This document shows positions 54,262-63,113 of a DNA stretch of 64,000 nucleotides, in pieces. Source of the DNA: Rhizobium jaguaris. Its GTDB lineage: Bacteria; Pseudomonadota; Alphaproteobacteria; Rhizobiales; Rhizobiaceae. Below the pieces are notes generated by a model. It saw only the letters and a program-made list of their open reading frames with translations, had not been told where the DNA came from and ran no database searches. The translations under genes were made by a program, and so were the position numbers. Within the stretch, counting starts at the first letter, position 1. Each line of letters opens with the position of its first letter. The stretch lies in NCBI RefSeq assembly GCF_003627755.1, contig NZ_CP032694.1, positions 3,463,501 to 3,527,500 of the forward strand, given 5' to 3'.

Positions 54262-54385
54262 AACAATCTTCCTGTCATGCCAGGGTCCATTTGTCGCAAG
54301 CCATTGCGGCAACCGAACCGATTGAATAAATGAAGCCGCAGTCCGATTGAGGCCACGGCTTCCAATTAAGATGGCGTGCCTATAC

Positions 54386-56254
54386 ATGAAGGCAGCAAGG
54401 ATAACAAGGGGCGAAAGCGCGAAGTCCCTTGCTGATATGGGGATTGGAGACGACTTGTCAGAGACGGGCCAGGCAGACGACACAAAACGCAGATCCATTC
54501 GGCCGCTTCTGCGATTGACACCCTATCTCAGGCGTTATCGCAGCATGGTGTTGGGCGCGCTGATCGCTCTGGTGGCTGCCGCCGTCACCTCCCTCGCCTT
54601 GCCACTTGCCGTCCGGCGCATGATCGACCACGGCTTCGATCAATCCGATCGCGGTCTTATCGACAGCTATTTCGCCGCGATTATGGTCATGGCCGTCATC
54701 CTCGCGGTCGCGAGCGCGATGCGCTATTATTTTGTCATCACCATCGGCGAGCGCATCGTCTCGGATATGCGCCGCGAAGTGTTCGACCATGTGACGCGGC
54801 TGTCGCCTTCCTTCTTTGATGTCAATCAGTCCGGCGAGATCGTTTCGCGGCTGACGGCCGACACGACACAGATCAAGTCCGCCGTCGGCGCGACGGCGTC
54901 GGTGGCGTTGCGCAATCTCATCCTCTGTCTCGGCGCCGTGGTCATGATGATCGTCACCAGCCCGAAGCTGTCGAGCATCGTGCTGATCGCCATTCCGATC
55001 ATCGTGCTGCCGCTCGTCAGCTTCGGCCGCTCGGTGCGCAAGCGCTCGCGCGCCGCACAGGACACACTCGCCAATGCGTCAGCCTATGCCAATGAAACCA
55101 TCGCCGCCAGCCGCACCATACAAGCCTATAACGGCGAAGATGCTGCAGCACAGCGTTATGGCGCCGCGGTCGAGGATGCATATCAAGCCGCGCGCGCCGC
55201 CATCAAATCCCGCTCGCTGCTGACCGGCTTTGCCATCACCATGGTGTTCGGCAGCATCGTCGCCGTGCTCTGGGTCGGTGCACAGAACGTGCTCGCCGGC
55301 ACGATGTCGGCGGGGACACTCGGTCAGTTCCTCCTTTACTCCGTGATCGCCGGATCGTCGCTCGGTTCGCTGTCGGAAGTCTGGGGCGAGCTATCGCAAG
55401 CTGCCGGCGCGGCCGACCGCCTGGGCGAATTGCTTGCTGAGGTATCGCCGATCGCCGCTCCGGCCAATCCTCTGCTCTTGCCGCCGCCGCAGGGTCGTGT
55501 GGAATTCTCTGATGTCCACTTCTTCTACCCGTCACGGCCCGGCAGATCTGCGCTGCATGGGCTCTCCTTCTCGGTTGAGCCGGGTGAGACGGTTGCGATC
55601 GTGGGAGCATCAGGCGCCGGCAAAAGCACCATCTTTTCGCTGCTGCTCCGCTTCTATGATCCGCAGAAGGGTCGCGTCGCCATGGATGGCGTCGATGCGC
55701 GCGATGTCCTGCCGGACGCCCTGCGCGAGCGCATCGCCATCGTGCCGCAGGACACCACGATCTTTGCCGCTTCCATCCATGACAACATCGCGTTCGGGCG
55801 CCCGGACGCCTCCCGTGACGAAGTCTATGCGGCCGCCATCGCCGCACAGGCGGACGAATTCATCTCGCGCCTGGAGAAGGGATACGATACCCAGGTCGGC
55901 GAGCGCGGCGTCACTCTTTCCGGCGGTCAGCGCCAACGCATCGCCATTGCTCGCGCCATCCTGAAGAATGCGCCGATCCTGCTGCTCGACGAGGCGACCT
56001 CCGCCCTCGATGCCGAGAGCGAAACCCTCGTTCAGAAGGCGCTGGAAGGCTTGATGGAAACGCGCACCACCCTCGTCATCGCCCATCGACTGGCGACCGT
56101 GCTGAAGGCCGACCGTATCTTGGTCCTCGATCAGGGCCGCATCGTCGAAGAAGGAACGCATCAGAGCCTGATCCATCACGGCGGCATCTACGCCAAGCTG
56201 GCACGCCTGCAATTCGACGCAGGCATCGAGGGCCGTATGCTTGCCGTCAAATAG
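54386..56254 (+). CDS. ABC exporter, fused permease and ATPase
   Basis: A half-transporter of about 622 residues with six membrane helices in the first half and an ATPase domain in the second, with Walker [10 protein letters not shown], signature LSGGQRQR and Walker [12 protein letters not shown]. It resembles the lipid A exporter-like (MsbA-type) group near rpmE in rhizobia; the substrate is not known. The start is uncertain: ATGs at 54386 and 54437 are both in frame, without a clear ribosome-binding site. Confidence 0.88.
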   Translation: MKAARITRGESAKSLADMGIGDDLSETGQADDTKRRSIRPLLRLTPYLRRYRSMVLGALIALVAAAVTSLALPLAVRRMIDHGFDQSDRGLIDSYFAAIMVMAVILAVASAMRYYFVITIGERIVSDMRREVFDHVTRLSPSFFDVNQSGEIVSRLTADTTQIKSAVGATASVALRNLILCLGAVVMMIVTSPKLSSIVLIAIPIIVLPLVSFGRSVRKRSRAAQDTLANASAYANETIAASRTIQAYNGEDAAAQRYGAAVEDAYQAARAAIKSRSLLTGFAITMVFGSIVAVLWVGAQNVLAGTMSAGTLGQFLLYSVIAGSSLGSLSEVWGELSQAAGAADRLGELLAEVSPIAAPANPLLLPPPQGRVEFSDVHFFYPSRPGRSALHGLSFSVEPGETVAIVGASGAGKSTIFSLLLRFYDPQKGRVAMDGVDARDVLPDALRERIAIVPQDTTIFAASIHDNIAFGRPDASRDEVYAAAIAAQADEFISRLEKGYDTQVGERGVTLSGGQRQRIAIARAILKNAPILLLDEATSALDAESETLVQKALEGLMETRTTLVIAHRLATVLKADRILVLDQGRIVEEGTHQSLIHHGGIYAKLARLQFDAGIEGRMLAVK

Positions 56255-56362
56255 CGACGGATTGATCAAGGTGAGCCGAATACTACAGGTGGAAATAGCA
56301 CTAAAGTTGCGCTAGATTTTTCGCGTCATCTCGCGCTGATGCGATTCTAGGAGACGGGAACC

Positions 56363-56545
56363 ATGTATAAATTTGAAGTCTACAAGGACAAGGCTGGCGA
56401 ATTCCGCTTCCGGTTCAAGGCCTCGAACGGCGAAACCATGTTTGCCTCCGAAGGCTATAAGGCGAAGGCTTCGGCCCTCCATGCCATTGAATCGATCAAG
56501 TCCCATGTCGGCGGCGCCACCATCGACGACCAGACCAGCGCCTAA
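56363..56545 (+). CDS. DUF1508 (YegP-like) small protein
   Basis: A 60-residue single YegP domain (KFEVYKDKAGEFRFRFKASN, then SALHAIESIKSH), where many homologues have two. YegP proteins are widespread and of unknown function. An aggaga ribosome-binding site lies just before the ATG. A good terminator follows at 56581. Confidence 0.85.
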   Translation: MYKFEVYKDKAGEFRFRFKASNGETMFASEGYKAKASALHAIESIKSHVGGATIDDQTSA

Positions 56546-56580
56546 GACTTCGCGTCGAGCGTCTGCTATTCAGTCTTCGA

Positions 56581-56618
56581 CAGCCGGCCGCCTTCGGGCG
56601 CGCCGGCTGTTTTGATTT
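56581..56618 (+). terminator. Rho-independent terminator after the DUF1508 gene
   Basis: An 8-bp stem (cagccggc 56581-56588, gccggctg 56602-56609) with a nested GC-rich loop and a T-rich tail (ttttgattt), about 35 bases after the stop. Confidence 0.8.
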
Positions 56619-56796
56619 AATCGTCGAAAATTTTGAAAAATCTGCGCCGGTCTGTCGAAATCGGCCCGGCTCACGGCTCATTGTATCGGAACGGCATGAA
56701 GCCGCTTCGCCGGCGGCGTTGCACATTTTAGTATTTGCTCCTTAGATGCAGCGTCCCGTCCGGATTACCGTCAACAAATCCAGCAGGAGTTATCCC

Positions 56797-57135
56797 ATGC
56801 AGTATGCATTGATCATCCGTGAATCGGCCGAGGATTTTAAGCGGCGCGAGGACCCCGCCTATAAGAACGGCTGGATCGCTTATACGCAGGCGCTCGTCCA
56901 GGCCGGCATCATGACCGGCGGCGCCGGATTGACGCCCCCGGAAACCGCAACGGTCGTCCGCCGCCGCGGCGAAGACCACGATGTGCAGGACGGTCCCTTC
57001 CCGGAAGGCAAGGAACAGCTCGGCGGTTTCTATCTGATCGACGTGCCAAATCTCGACGCAGCGCTGGAGTGGGCCGTGCGCGTGCCGGTCTCCCAACATG
57101 GCTCCGTCGAAGTGCGGCCACGCCTGCAAATGTGA
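56797..57135 (+). CDS. YCII/DGPF-domain protein
   Basis: A 112-residue YCII-like protein: MQYALIIRESAEDFKRREDP at the start and the DGPF signature in VQDGPFPEGKEQLGGFYLID. YCII proteins have a dimeric alpha/beta barrel; some act on chlorinated or hydroxylated rings. The gene is cotranscribed with the ECF sigma factor that starts seven bases after its stop, the standard arrangement for group ECF42. Confidence 0.9.
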   Translation: MQYALIIRESAEDFKRREDPAYKNGWIAYTQALVQAGIMTGGAGLTPPETATVVRRRGEDHDVQDGPFPEGKEQLGGFYLIDVPNLDAALEWAVRVPVSQHGSVEVRPRLQM

Positions 57136-57142
57136 GATAGCT

Positions 57143-58390
57143 ATGAATCCTGACGTTGGGGGCGCCACCGAGCGGGTGGCGCGCCAATCCTACGGTAAAT
57201 TGATCGCCTTTCTCGCAGCGCGCTCGGGCGATGTCCCGTCCTCAGAGGACGCGCTGTCCGAGGCGCTGGCGACCGCCCTGAACGTTTGGCCGGAACGCGG
57301 CATTCCCGACAATCCCGAGGCCTGGCTATTGGTCACGGCGCGGCGAAATCTTTATGGCGCCGCAAGGCACGCAAACGTCAGAGCCGCCGCCCGCGATACG
57401 ATCACACTCGCTTTCGAGGAGGCTGAGGAGCGCATGAATGCGGGCGACCCAACGTTCCCTGACGAGCGGCTGAAGCTGCTGTTCACCTGCACCCATCCGG
57501 CCATCGACCGGTCCGTGCACACGCCGCTGATGTTGCAGACGGTTCTCGGCATTGACGCCAGGACCATATCGCAAGCTTTCATTGTTTCACCGGAGACCAT
57601 GAGCCAGCGGCTGGTTCGGGCAAAGACCAAGATTCGCGAGGCGCATATTCCCTTTGCGGTCCCCGACCGCTCCGTGCTGCCGGAACGCCTGACCAGCGTG
57701 CTCTCGGCGATCTATGCTGCCTACGGCCTTGGCTGGGACGGGCTGGATGGTGAAGACGGCAAGCGCAACTCCTTGGCGGACGAAGCCATCTGGCTCGGCC
57801 GCGCTCTGCTTGCCACCATGCCGCAGGAGCCGGAGGCGATGGGATTGCTATCTCTGATGCTTTACTGCGAAGCCCGCCATACCGCCCGCCGGAACGCAGA
57901 TGGCCACTATGTGCCGCTCGACGAACAGAATACCACTCTCTGGAACGCCATCATGATCGCCGAAGCTGACGGCCTGCTGCGGCAAGCGGGCACTTTCGAT
58001 CGCTTCGGCCCGTTCCAGTGCCAGGCAGCGATCCAGTCCGTCCATGCCGAGCGGCGGCGCTCCGGAGCTACTGACTGGACGGCGCTCGCAATGCTCTATG
58101 ACGCACTTGTGCTGATGAAACCAACCGTCGGCGCCCGCGTCAGCCAAGCCGCCGTTATCGGCCGGGCGCAAGGGGCGACCGCCGGACTACATCACCTGAA
58201 CCAGATGGCCGAGGGCGATATCGTCAGCTATCAGCCCTATTGGGCCGTTCGCGCCCATCTGCTGGTGGGAACCGGAGAAACGAAGGGCGCCATCATGGCT
58301 TATCGCACGGCGATCGGGCTCAGTGATAGCTCCGCCATCCGCAATTTCCTGCAGGAGCGCCTCGATACCCTTCTAGCCGATCGAAGCTGA
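57143..58390 (+). CDS. ECF42-type RNA polymerase sigma factor
   Basis: A 415-residue sigma factor: sigma2 (about 10-85, with PSSEDALSEALATALNVW and PEAWLLVTARRNLYGAAR), sigma4 (about 125-185, with ARTISQAFIVSPETMSQRLV) and a long C-terminal TPR-like region of about 200 residues (DUF6596) typical of ECF42, with conserved FTCTHPAID and FGPFQCQAAIQSVHA. No anti-sigma gene is nearby; in ECF42 the C-terminal region is thought to regulate activity. It follows the YCII gene directly. Confidence 0.92.
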   Translation: MNPDVGGATERVARQSYGKLIAFLAARSGDVPSSEDALSEALATALNVWPERGIPDNPEAWLLVTARRNLYGAARHANVRAAARDTITLAFEEAEERMNAGDPTFPDERLKLLFTCTHPAIDRSVHTPLMLQTVLGIDARTISQAFIVSPETMSQRLVRAKTKIREAHIPFAVPDRSVLPERLTSVLSAIYAAYGLGWDGLDGEDGKRNSLADEAIWLGRALLATMPQEPEAMGLLSLMLYCEARHTARRNADGHYVPLDEQNTTLWNAIMIAEADGLLRQAGTFDRFGPFQCQAAIQSVHAERRRSGATDWTALAMLYDALVLMKPTVGARVSQAAVIGRAQGATAGLHHLNQMAEGDIVSYQPYWAVRAHLLVGTGETKGAIMAYRTAIGLSDSSAIRNFLQERLDTLLADRS

Positions 58391-58393
58391 CGA

Positions 58394-59425
58394 TTATTTC
58401 TCCGTCAGCTTCAGCTCGATGCGGCGATTAGCGGCGCGGGCTTCCGGCGCATCGCCGGGAGCGAGCGGCTGGAACTCGCCGAATCCGGCAGCGACGAGCC
58501 GGTCTGCGGGCACGCCATGGGCAATCAGGAACTTGACGACGGCAATGGCACGAGCCGACGATAGCGCCCAATTGTCAGGATAGCGGCCTGTGCCAGAGAG
58601 CGGTACGTTGTCCGTGTGACCGTCGACACGCAGGACCCAATTGATCTCAGGCGGAATTTCCTTGGAAAGATCGATCAGTGCGGCGGCAAGCTTGGCCATC
58701 TCCGTCTGACCGTCCGGATTGAGATCGGCGGAGCCGGAGGGGAACAGCACTTCCGACTGGAAGACGAAGCGGTCGCCGACGATGCGGATATTGTCGCGGT
58801 CGGAGAGAATTTCGCGCAACCGCCCGAAGAAGTCGGAACGATAACGGTTGAGCTCCTGCACGCGCTGCGCCAGCGCCACATTCAGCCGCCGGCCGAGATC
58901 GGCGATCTTTACCTGCGATGTCTGATCCTTCTCCTCCGACGCCTGCAAGGCAGCCTCGACGGCAGCGATCTGGCTGCGGAGCGCGGCAATCTGCTGGTTG
59001 AGAAGATCGACCTGGCTCAGCGCGCGGGCGCTCGCCTGCTTCTGCTCGTCAAGCTGCTGCGTAAGCGTCCCGACCCGCTGTTGCGCGGCCTGATTACTAC
59101 CGGAACCGGCATCGAGCAGCGACTGTAGGCGCGAGCGTTCGCCCTCTGCCATCGAAAGCGACGCTTGCAGATTGGCGACGGAATCCTCCAGATCCTGCTT
59201 GCCGCTCTTTTCGAGCGCCAATGCCTGCGTCAATTCGTTGATCTGGCTGTTGAGGCGATTCAGCACCTCATCGCGGCCAGATATTTCGCGGCTCAGGATG
59301 AACTGTCCGACGACAAACACCGTCAGCAAGAACATGATCGCCATCAAAAGCGTGGAGAGCGCATCGACGAATCCCGGCCAATAATCGACCGTTCTCTTGT
59401 GGCGGCTGTTTCGTGCGAGCGCCAT
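58394..59425 (-). CDS. MotB/OmpA-like peptidoglycan-binding stator protein
   Basis: A 343-residue inner-membrane protein with one membrane helix near the N-terminus (about 17-46, VDALSTLLMAIMFLLTVFVV). Asp21 there is in the position of the proton-carrying Asp of MotB/TolR. A long coiled-coil region follows (about 55-190), and the OmpA_C domain fills about 215-343 (VLRVDGHTDNVPLSGTGRY). It is paired with a MotA/TolQ-like gene upstream. This is not a flagellar motB by sequence length or location. Its start lies three bases after that gene's stop. Confidence 0.88.
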   Translation of the reverse strand: MALARNSRHKRTVDYWPGFVDALSTLLMAIMFLLTVFVVGQFILSREISGRDEVLNRLNSQINELTQALALEKSGKQDLEDSVANLQASLSMAEGERSRLQSLLDAGSGSNQAAQQRVGTLTQQLDEQKQASARALSQVDLLNQQIAALRSQIAAVEAALQASEEKDQTSQVKIADLGRRLNVALAQRVQELNRYRSDFFGRLREILSDRDNIRIVGDRFVFQSEVLFPSGSADLNPDGQTEMAKLAAALIDLSKEIPPEINWVLRVDGHTDNVPLSGTGRYPDNWALSSARAIAVVKFLIAHGVPADRLVAAGFGEFQPLAPGDAPEARAANRRIELKLTEK

Positions 59426-59428
59426 GAT

Positions 59429-60478
59429 TTACTTGCTCCCGGTCTTCTCGGTGTGGCTGATGCGGTCGGCTAGACGGTCGAGTGTCCGCCGCATCGACTT
59501 CGCCTCTTCCTGCTGTGCCTCGATCCAGTCTCGGAGCATCTGCTGTTCGTTGCGCATGTTCTTGACGAGGCCCTGGATGCCTTCGGCCAGGTTTGCCATT
59601 GCCGTCACGGAGCGCTGACCGCCGCCGCCTTCTTCCGCGATCTTGCGCAGATAATCCGAAAGCACGCGCACATCCTCGGAGGATGCGCCGTTGGCGCCTT
59701 CGATGACGGGAGTAATATCCGAGCCGACATCGGTGACGGAGGAAAGCCAGTTTTCCAGCTCGGTATAGAAACGGTTCTGCGCACGGCCGGCCTGCAGGTC
59801 GAGAAAACCGAGGATCAGCGAGCCGGAGAGGCCGAGCAGTGAGGACGAGAATGCCGTACCCATGCCGACCAGCGGGCCGGACAGGCCAGTCTTCAATGCG
59901 CCAAGAATGTCGCCGGTGTCGCCGGAACCGACATCGAGGCTCTGGATGACGTCGTTGATCGAGCCGATCGTGCCGATCAGACCCCAGAATGTGCCGAGCA
60001 GGCCGAGGAAGACGAGCAGACCGATGAGATAGCGCGAAGTGTCGCGCGACTCGTCGAGGCGGGTGGCGATGGAATCGAGGATCGAGCGTAAGGTCGCAGT
60101 CGATAACTGCATGCCGCGACGGTTGCCGATCAGCGCCCGCATCGGCGCCAGAAGCCGCGGATTGCGCCCGACCTTGTCGGCGGCATTGCCGACCGCGCGG
60201 AAATGGTTGAACCAGCGGACTTCCGGCCTGAGCATCAGGACGTGATTGAAGACCAGCAGAATGCCGACGGCCAGAACGCCAAGGATCAGGCCATTGAGGC
60301 CGGGATTGTGCAGGAAGGCGACTTGAGCCTGGCGAAACAGGATCGCTACTATAAACCCGACGATGACTAGGAAAAGGATCATCGTCCAAAAGAAGGCCAT
60401 TGGGCTGGAGAGCTTGTACGTGTAGTTGGCCGACACATTGTCGGTCGAACCCAGATCCCCCAGATTTACATTTTCCAT
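59429..60478 (-). CDS. MotA/TolQ/ExbB-family proton-channel protein
   Basis: A 349-residue membrane protein with helices at about 27-50, 60-80, 152-175 and 198-222, and the ExbB/MotA signature FLGLLGTFWGLIGTIGSI. The C-terminal region of about 100 residues is cytoplasmic and helical. It lies directly upstream of the MotB/OmpA-like gene and 134 bases downstream of the suhB-like gene. The pair is found in other rhizobia; the load it drives is unknown. Confidence 0.88.
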   Translation of the reverse strand: MENVNLGDLGSTDNVSANYTYKLSSPMAFFWTMILFLVIVGFIVAILFRQAQVAFLHNPGLNGLILGVLAVGILLVFNHVLMLRPEVRWFNHFRAVGNAADKVGRNPRLLAPMRALIGNRRGMQLSTATLRSILDSIATRLDESRDTSRYLIGLLVFLGLLGTFWGLIGTIGSINDVIQSLDVGSGDTGDILGALKTGLSGPLVGMGTAFSSSLLGLSGSLILGFLDLQAGRAQNRFYTELENWLSSVTDVGSDITPVIEGANGASSEDVRVLSDYLRKIAEEGGGGQRSVTAMANLAEGIQGLVKNMRNEQQMLRDWIEAQQEEAKSMRRTLDRLADRISHTEKTGSK

Positions 60479-60612
60479 TGCACGCTTAGCCTCCGGATTT
60501 TCCGTAGCCGGAGACTAGAGCAACATTGTGCCGAATTGAAGAGACGGAAAACACAAAACAGACCATTGGCAACAGCCTGTTTCGCCGCACGGCGATTGAC
60601 GAAAGACGATCC

Positions 60613-61413
60613 TTATTTCGTCGGGATCGGCCGCTTGACGACCTCGGCCAGCGCCTTTTGAATATGCTCGTTGCCGCAGATGATCGAGCTGGTGCCGAGC
60701 ATATCGGTGCCGCCGTTGAAATCCGAGACGAAGCCACCGGCTTCGCGTACCAGCAGAATACCGGCCGCCATGTCCCAAGGCGACAGGCCCACTTCCCAGA
60801 AGCCATCGAAACGGCCGGCGGCGACATAGGCGAGATCGAGCGCTGCAGAACCAATACGGCGGATGCCGGCGACTTCGCCCATGACATGGCGCAGCTCCAC
60901 CAGGAATTTGCCGTGATTGCCGCGACCAAGATGCGGAACACCGCAGCCGATAACGCAGTCCGACAGCACGCGGCGCGAGGCAACGCGCAGACGGCGATCG
61001 TTGAGGAAGGCGCCACCGCCGCGCTCGGCAGTATAGAGCTCGTCCGTCGCCGGATTGAAAACGACGGCGCCGACGATTTCGCCATTGCGCTCCAATGCGA
61101 TCGACACCGAGAACATCGGAATGCCGTGCAGGAAGTTGGTCGTGCCGTCGAGCGGATCGACGATCCAGCGATGCGCGCCGTCGGTGCCCTTGATTTCTTC
61201 GCTCTCTTCGCCGAGGAAGCCGTAGGTCGGCCGTGCCTTCAGCAGCTCGTCATGAATGATCTTCTGCGCCTTGAGATCGGCCTGGCTGACGAAATCGCCC
61301 GGTCCTTTCACCGAAACCTGCAGGTTCTGCACCTCGCCGAAATCGCGGCTGAGCGACTTGCCTGCCTTGAGGGCAGCCTGAACCATGACATTGAGAAGAG
61401 CAGAACGGGCCAT
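60613..61413 (-). CDS. suhB: Inositol monophosphatase family protein (SuhB-like)
   Basis: A 266-residue Mg/Li-sensitive phosphatase; family members cleave inositol-1-phosphate and, as SuhB, also take part in rRNA transcription antitermination. Metal-binding motifs: GEESEEIKG, WIVDPLDGTTNF and WEVGLSPWDMAAG. The start at 61413 begins the conserved MARSALLNVMVQAA; earlier in-frame starts are not conserved. It lies on the same strand as the proton-channel pair. Confidence 0.92.
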   Translation of the reverse strand: MARSALLNVMVQAALKAGKSLSRDFGEVQNLQVSVKGPGDFVSQADLKAQKIIHDELLKARPTYGFLGEESEEIKGTDGAHRWIVDPLDGTTNFLHGIPMFSVSIALERNGEIVGAVVFNPATDELYTAERGGGAFLNDRRLRVASRRVLSDCVIGCGVPHLGRGNHGKFLVELRHVMGEVAGIRRIGSAALDLAYVAAGRFDGFWEVGLSPWDMAAGILLVREAGGFVSDFNGGTDMLGTSSIICGNEHIQKALAEVVKRPIPTK

Positions 61414-61622
61414 CGGGCTTCCTTGGGTAATACAGGAGGCGCTGGCCGGACCCGAAAACAGGCCCCGGCGGAGCGGGATCGGCAGCGCATTAAAGATTGG
61501 CGGCCTCAAGACCACAAAATCGGGGGAATTTCAAGTACGGCGAGCCGGAAGGCCCGGTTTTCTCGTCAAGCCGAGGTGCCGGTGTACTTCCCACCTCTTT
61601 CAAAGCCGCCAGAGATTTTTCT

Positions 61623-61636
61623 GGACTAATCAGTCC
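61623..61636. promoter_or_regulatory. Candidate TetR operator
   Basis: A perfect 5-bp inverted repeat ggact-aatc-agtcc 20 bases before the TetR start codon. A partial copy (gatcgaacagtcc, about 62278-62289) lies upstream of the SDR gene, so both genes may be controlled by it. Confidence 0.5.
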
Positions 61637-61656
61637 GGAATCACTACAAAGCCCAT

Positions 61657-62235
61657 ATGGCACGACATAAGGAATTCGATCGCGACGAGGCGCTGGGCGC
61701 CGCCATCCGGGTCTTCTCCGACCATGGATACGAAGGCACGTCGACGGATGACCTGCTGAAGGCCATGAAGATCAGCCGACAGAGCATGTATGACACCTTC
61801 GGCGACAAGCGCAGCCTCTATCTCGAAGCGCTTAGACGGTACAATGCCGACAGCCTCGCCAGCATCCTGGCGGACCTTAAGGGAGACCGTTCGGCATGTC
61901 AGGGGATTGAAGCCGCGCTCGTCGCCTTTGCGGCCCGTCCAGCGAGTGAGGCGAGCCGCTGTTGCCTTGGCGTCAGCGCCATCTGCGAATTCGGCCGCGC
62001 CGATGCCGAGGTCGCAACGCTGACCGACGAAGCCTCCCGTATCCTTGCCTCCTCACTCGAAAGCGTCATCAAGGCCGGTATCGGCAGCGGCGATTTCGCC
62101 GCCGATCTCGACGTCACGAGTGCCGTCTATTTTCTCGGCGCCACGCTCTCCGGCATGAAAGTCAGCGCCCGCAACGGCGCCTCCCCCGCAACCCTCACCG
62201 CCATCGCCCACATGGCCCTCAAAAGCTTGAGCTGA
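61657..62235 (+). CDS. TetR-family transcriptional regulator
   Basis: A 192-residue regulator with the N-terminal helix-turn-helix (HGYEGTSTDDLLKAMKISRQ, about residues 24-43, then SMYDTFGDKRSLYLEAL) and a TetR_C ligand domain (AEVATLTDEASRILASSL). It belongs to the AcrR-like group that often controls an adjacent dehydrogenase; an SDR gene follows after 76 bases. Confidence 0.9.
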   Translation: MARHKEFDRDEALGAAIRVFSDHGYEGTSTDDLLKAMKISRQSMYDTFGDKRSLYLEALRRYNADSLASILADLKGDRSACQGIEAALVAFAARPASEASRCCLGVSAICEFGRADAEVATLTDEASRILASSLESVIKAGIGSGDFAADLDVTSAVYFLGATLSGMKVSARNGASPATLTAIAHMALKSLS

Positions 62236-62311
62236 AACCATCAGCGGCTTCCTCCATTTTGGCATGCACAATTCTAGATCGAACAGTCCAAAAATAAAGA
62301 AAGGAAATATC

Positions 62312-63046
62312 GTGTCCCAACCCTTCACCAACAAGGTTGCCCTCGTCACCGGCGGCTCGCGCAGCATCGGGGCCGCCATCGTCCGTCGGCTGAGCGCCGA
62401 TGGCGTCAAGGTGGCCTTCACCTATTCGGCCTCGCCGGACAATGCGGAAGCCCTGATGCGTGATCTCAAAGCTGCCGGCGGCGCGGTGACCGCCATCAAA
62501 GCAGACAGCGCCGATCCGGACGCCGTGCGCGCCGCCGTCACAAGGACCGTTGAGCAGTTCGGCGGCCTCGATATATTGGTCAACAATGCCGGCATCCTGA
62601 TCCGCGAAACGGTCGACAACTACGATCTCGCCGATTTCGACCGCATGTTCGCCGTCAACGTCCGTGCTGTCTTCGTTGCCGCGCAGGCTGCTATCAAACA
62701 CATGAGTGAGGGCGGCCGTGTCATTACCATTGGCAGCGTCGTCGCGGACCGCAGTGGTTTTCCGGGCGCCTCCGTCTATAGCGCCACAAAGGGTGCCGTT
62801 GCCGCCATGACTCGCGGCCTCGCCCGCGATTTGAGCCCGCGCGGCATCACCGTCAACACCATCCAACCCGGTCCGACCTTAAGCGGCATGACGGTCGATG
62901 CGGGAGAAATGTTGAAGCCGCTCCTGCCTGTCGGCCGGCTCGGCAAGGACACGGAAATCGCCGCCTTGGTCGCCTATCTCTGCAGCCCGGAGGCCGCCTT
63001 CGTCACCGGCTCGGCGCTTACGATCGACGGTGGTTACCTGGCTTAG
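62312..63046 (+). CDS. Short-chain dehydrogenase/reductase (FabG-like)
   Basis: A 244-residue classical SDR: LVTGGSRSIGAAI at residues 12-24, NNAGILIRE, the catalytic Ser in VITIGSVVADRSG and Tyr/Lys in YSATKGAVAAM. It may act on 3-ketoacyl or similar substrates. The start is a GTG at 62312 with an aaagga ribosome-binding site; the in-frame ATG at 62264 adds 16 unconserved residues. Probably controlled by the upstream TetR gene. Confidence 0.88.
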   Translation: MSQPFTNKVALVTGGSRSIGAAIVRRLSADGVKVAFTYSASPDNAEALMRDLKAAGGAVTAIKADSADPDAVRAAVTRTVEQFGGLDILVNNAGILIRETVDNYDLADFDRMFAVNVRAVFVAAQAAIKHMSEGGRVITIGSVVADRSGFPGASVYSATKGAVAAMTRGLARDLSPRGITVNTIQPGPTLSGMTVDAGEMLKPLLPVGRLGKDTEIAALVAYLCSPEAAFVTGSALTIDGGYLA

Positions 63047-63056
63047 TTCCCTGTTC

Positions 63057-63113
63057 GAGCATGATCTTGTCCGGAGCTTTCCGCTTCGCGGCTCTTCGGC
63101 CCGGATCATGCTC
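63057..63113. repeat. RIME-like palindromic repeat
   Basis: A 57-base element with perfect 10-bp terminal inverted repeats (gagcatgatc 63057-63066, gatcatgctc 63104-63113) around a middle that includes tccggagctttccgc. This form is a well-known repeated palindrome in rhizobial genomes. It fills the space between the convergent SDR and cheB genes and overlaps the cheB stop codon. Confidence 0.75.

Noticed and set aside
58394..60478. A ZorAB-type anti-phage module
   Set aside because: The MotA/MotB-like pair has no ZorC, ZorD or ZorE-like gene nearby and lies among housekeeping genes.
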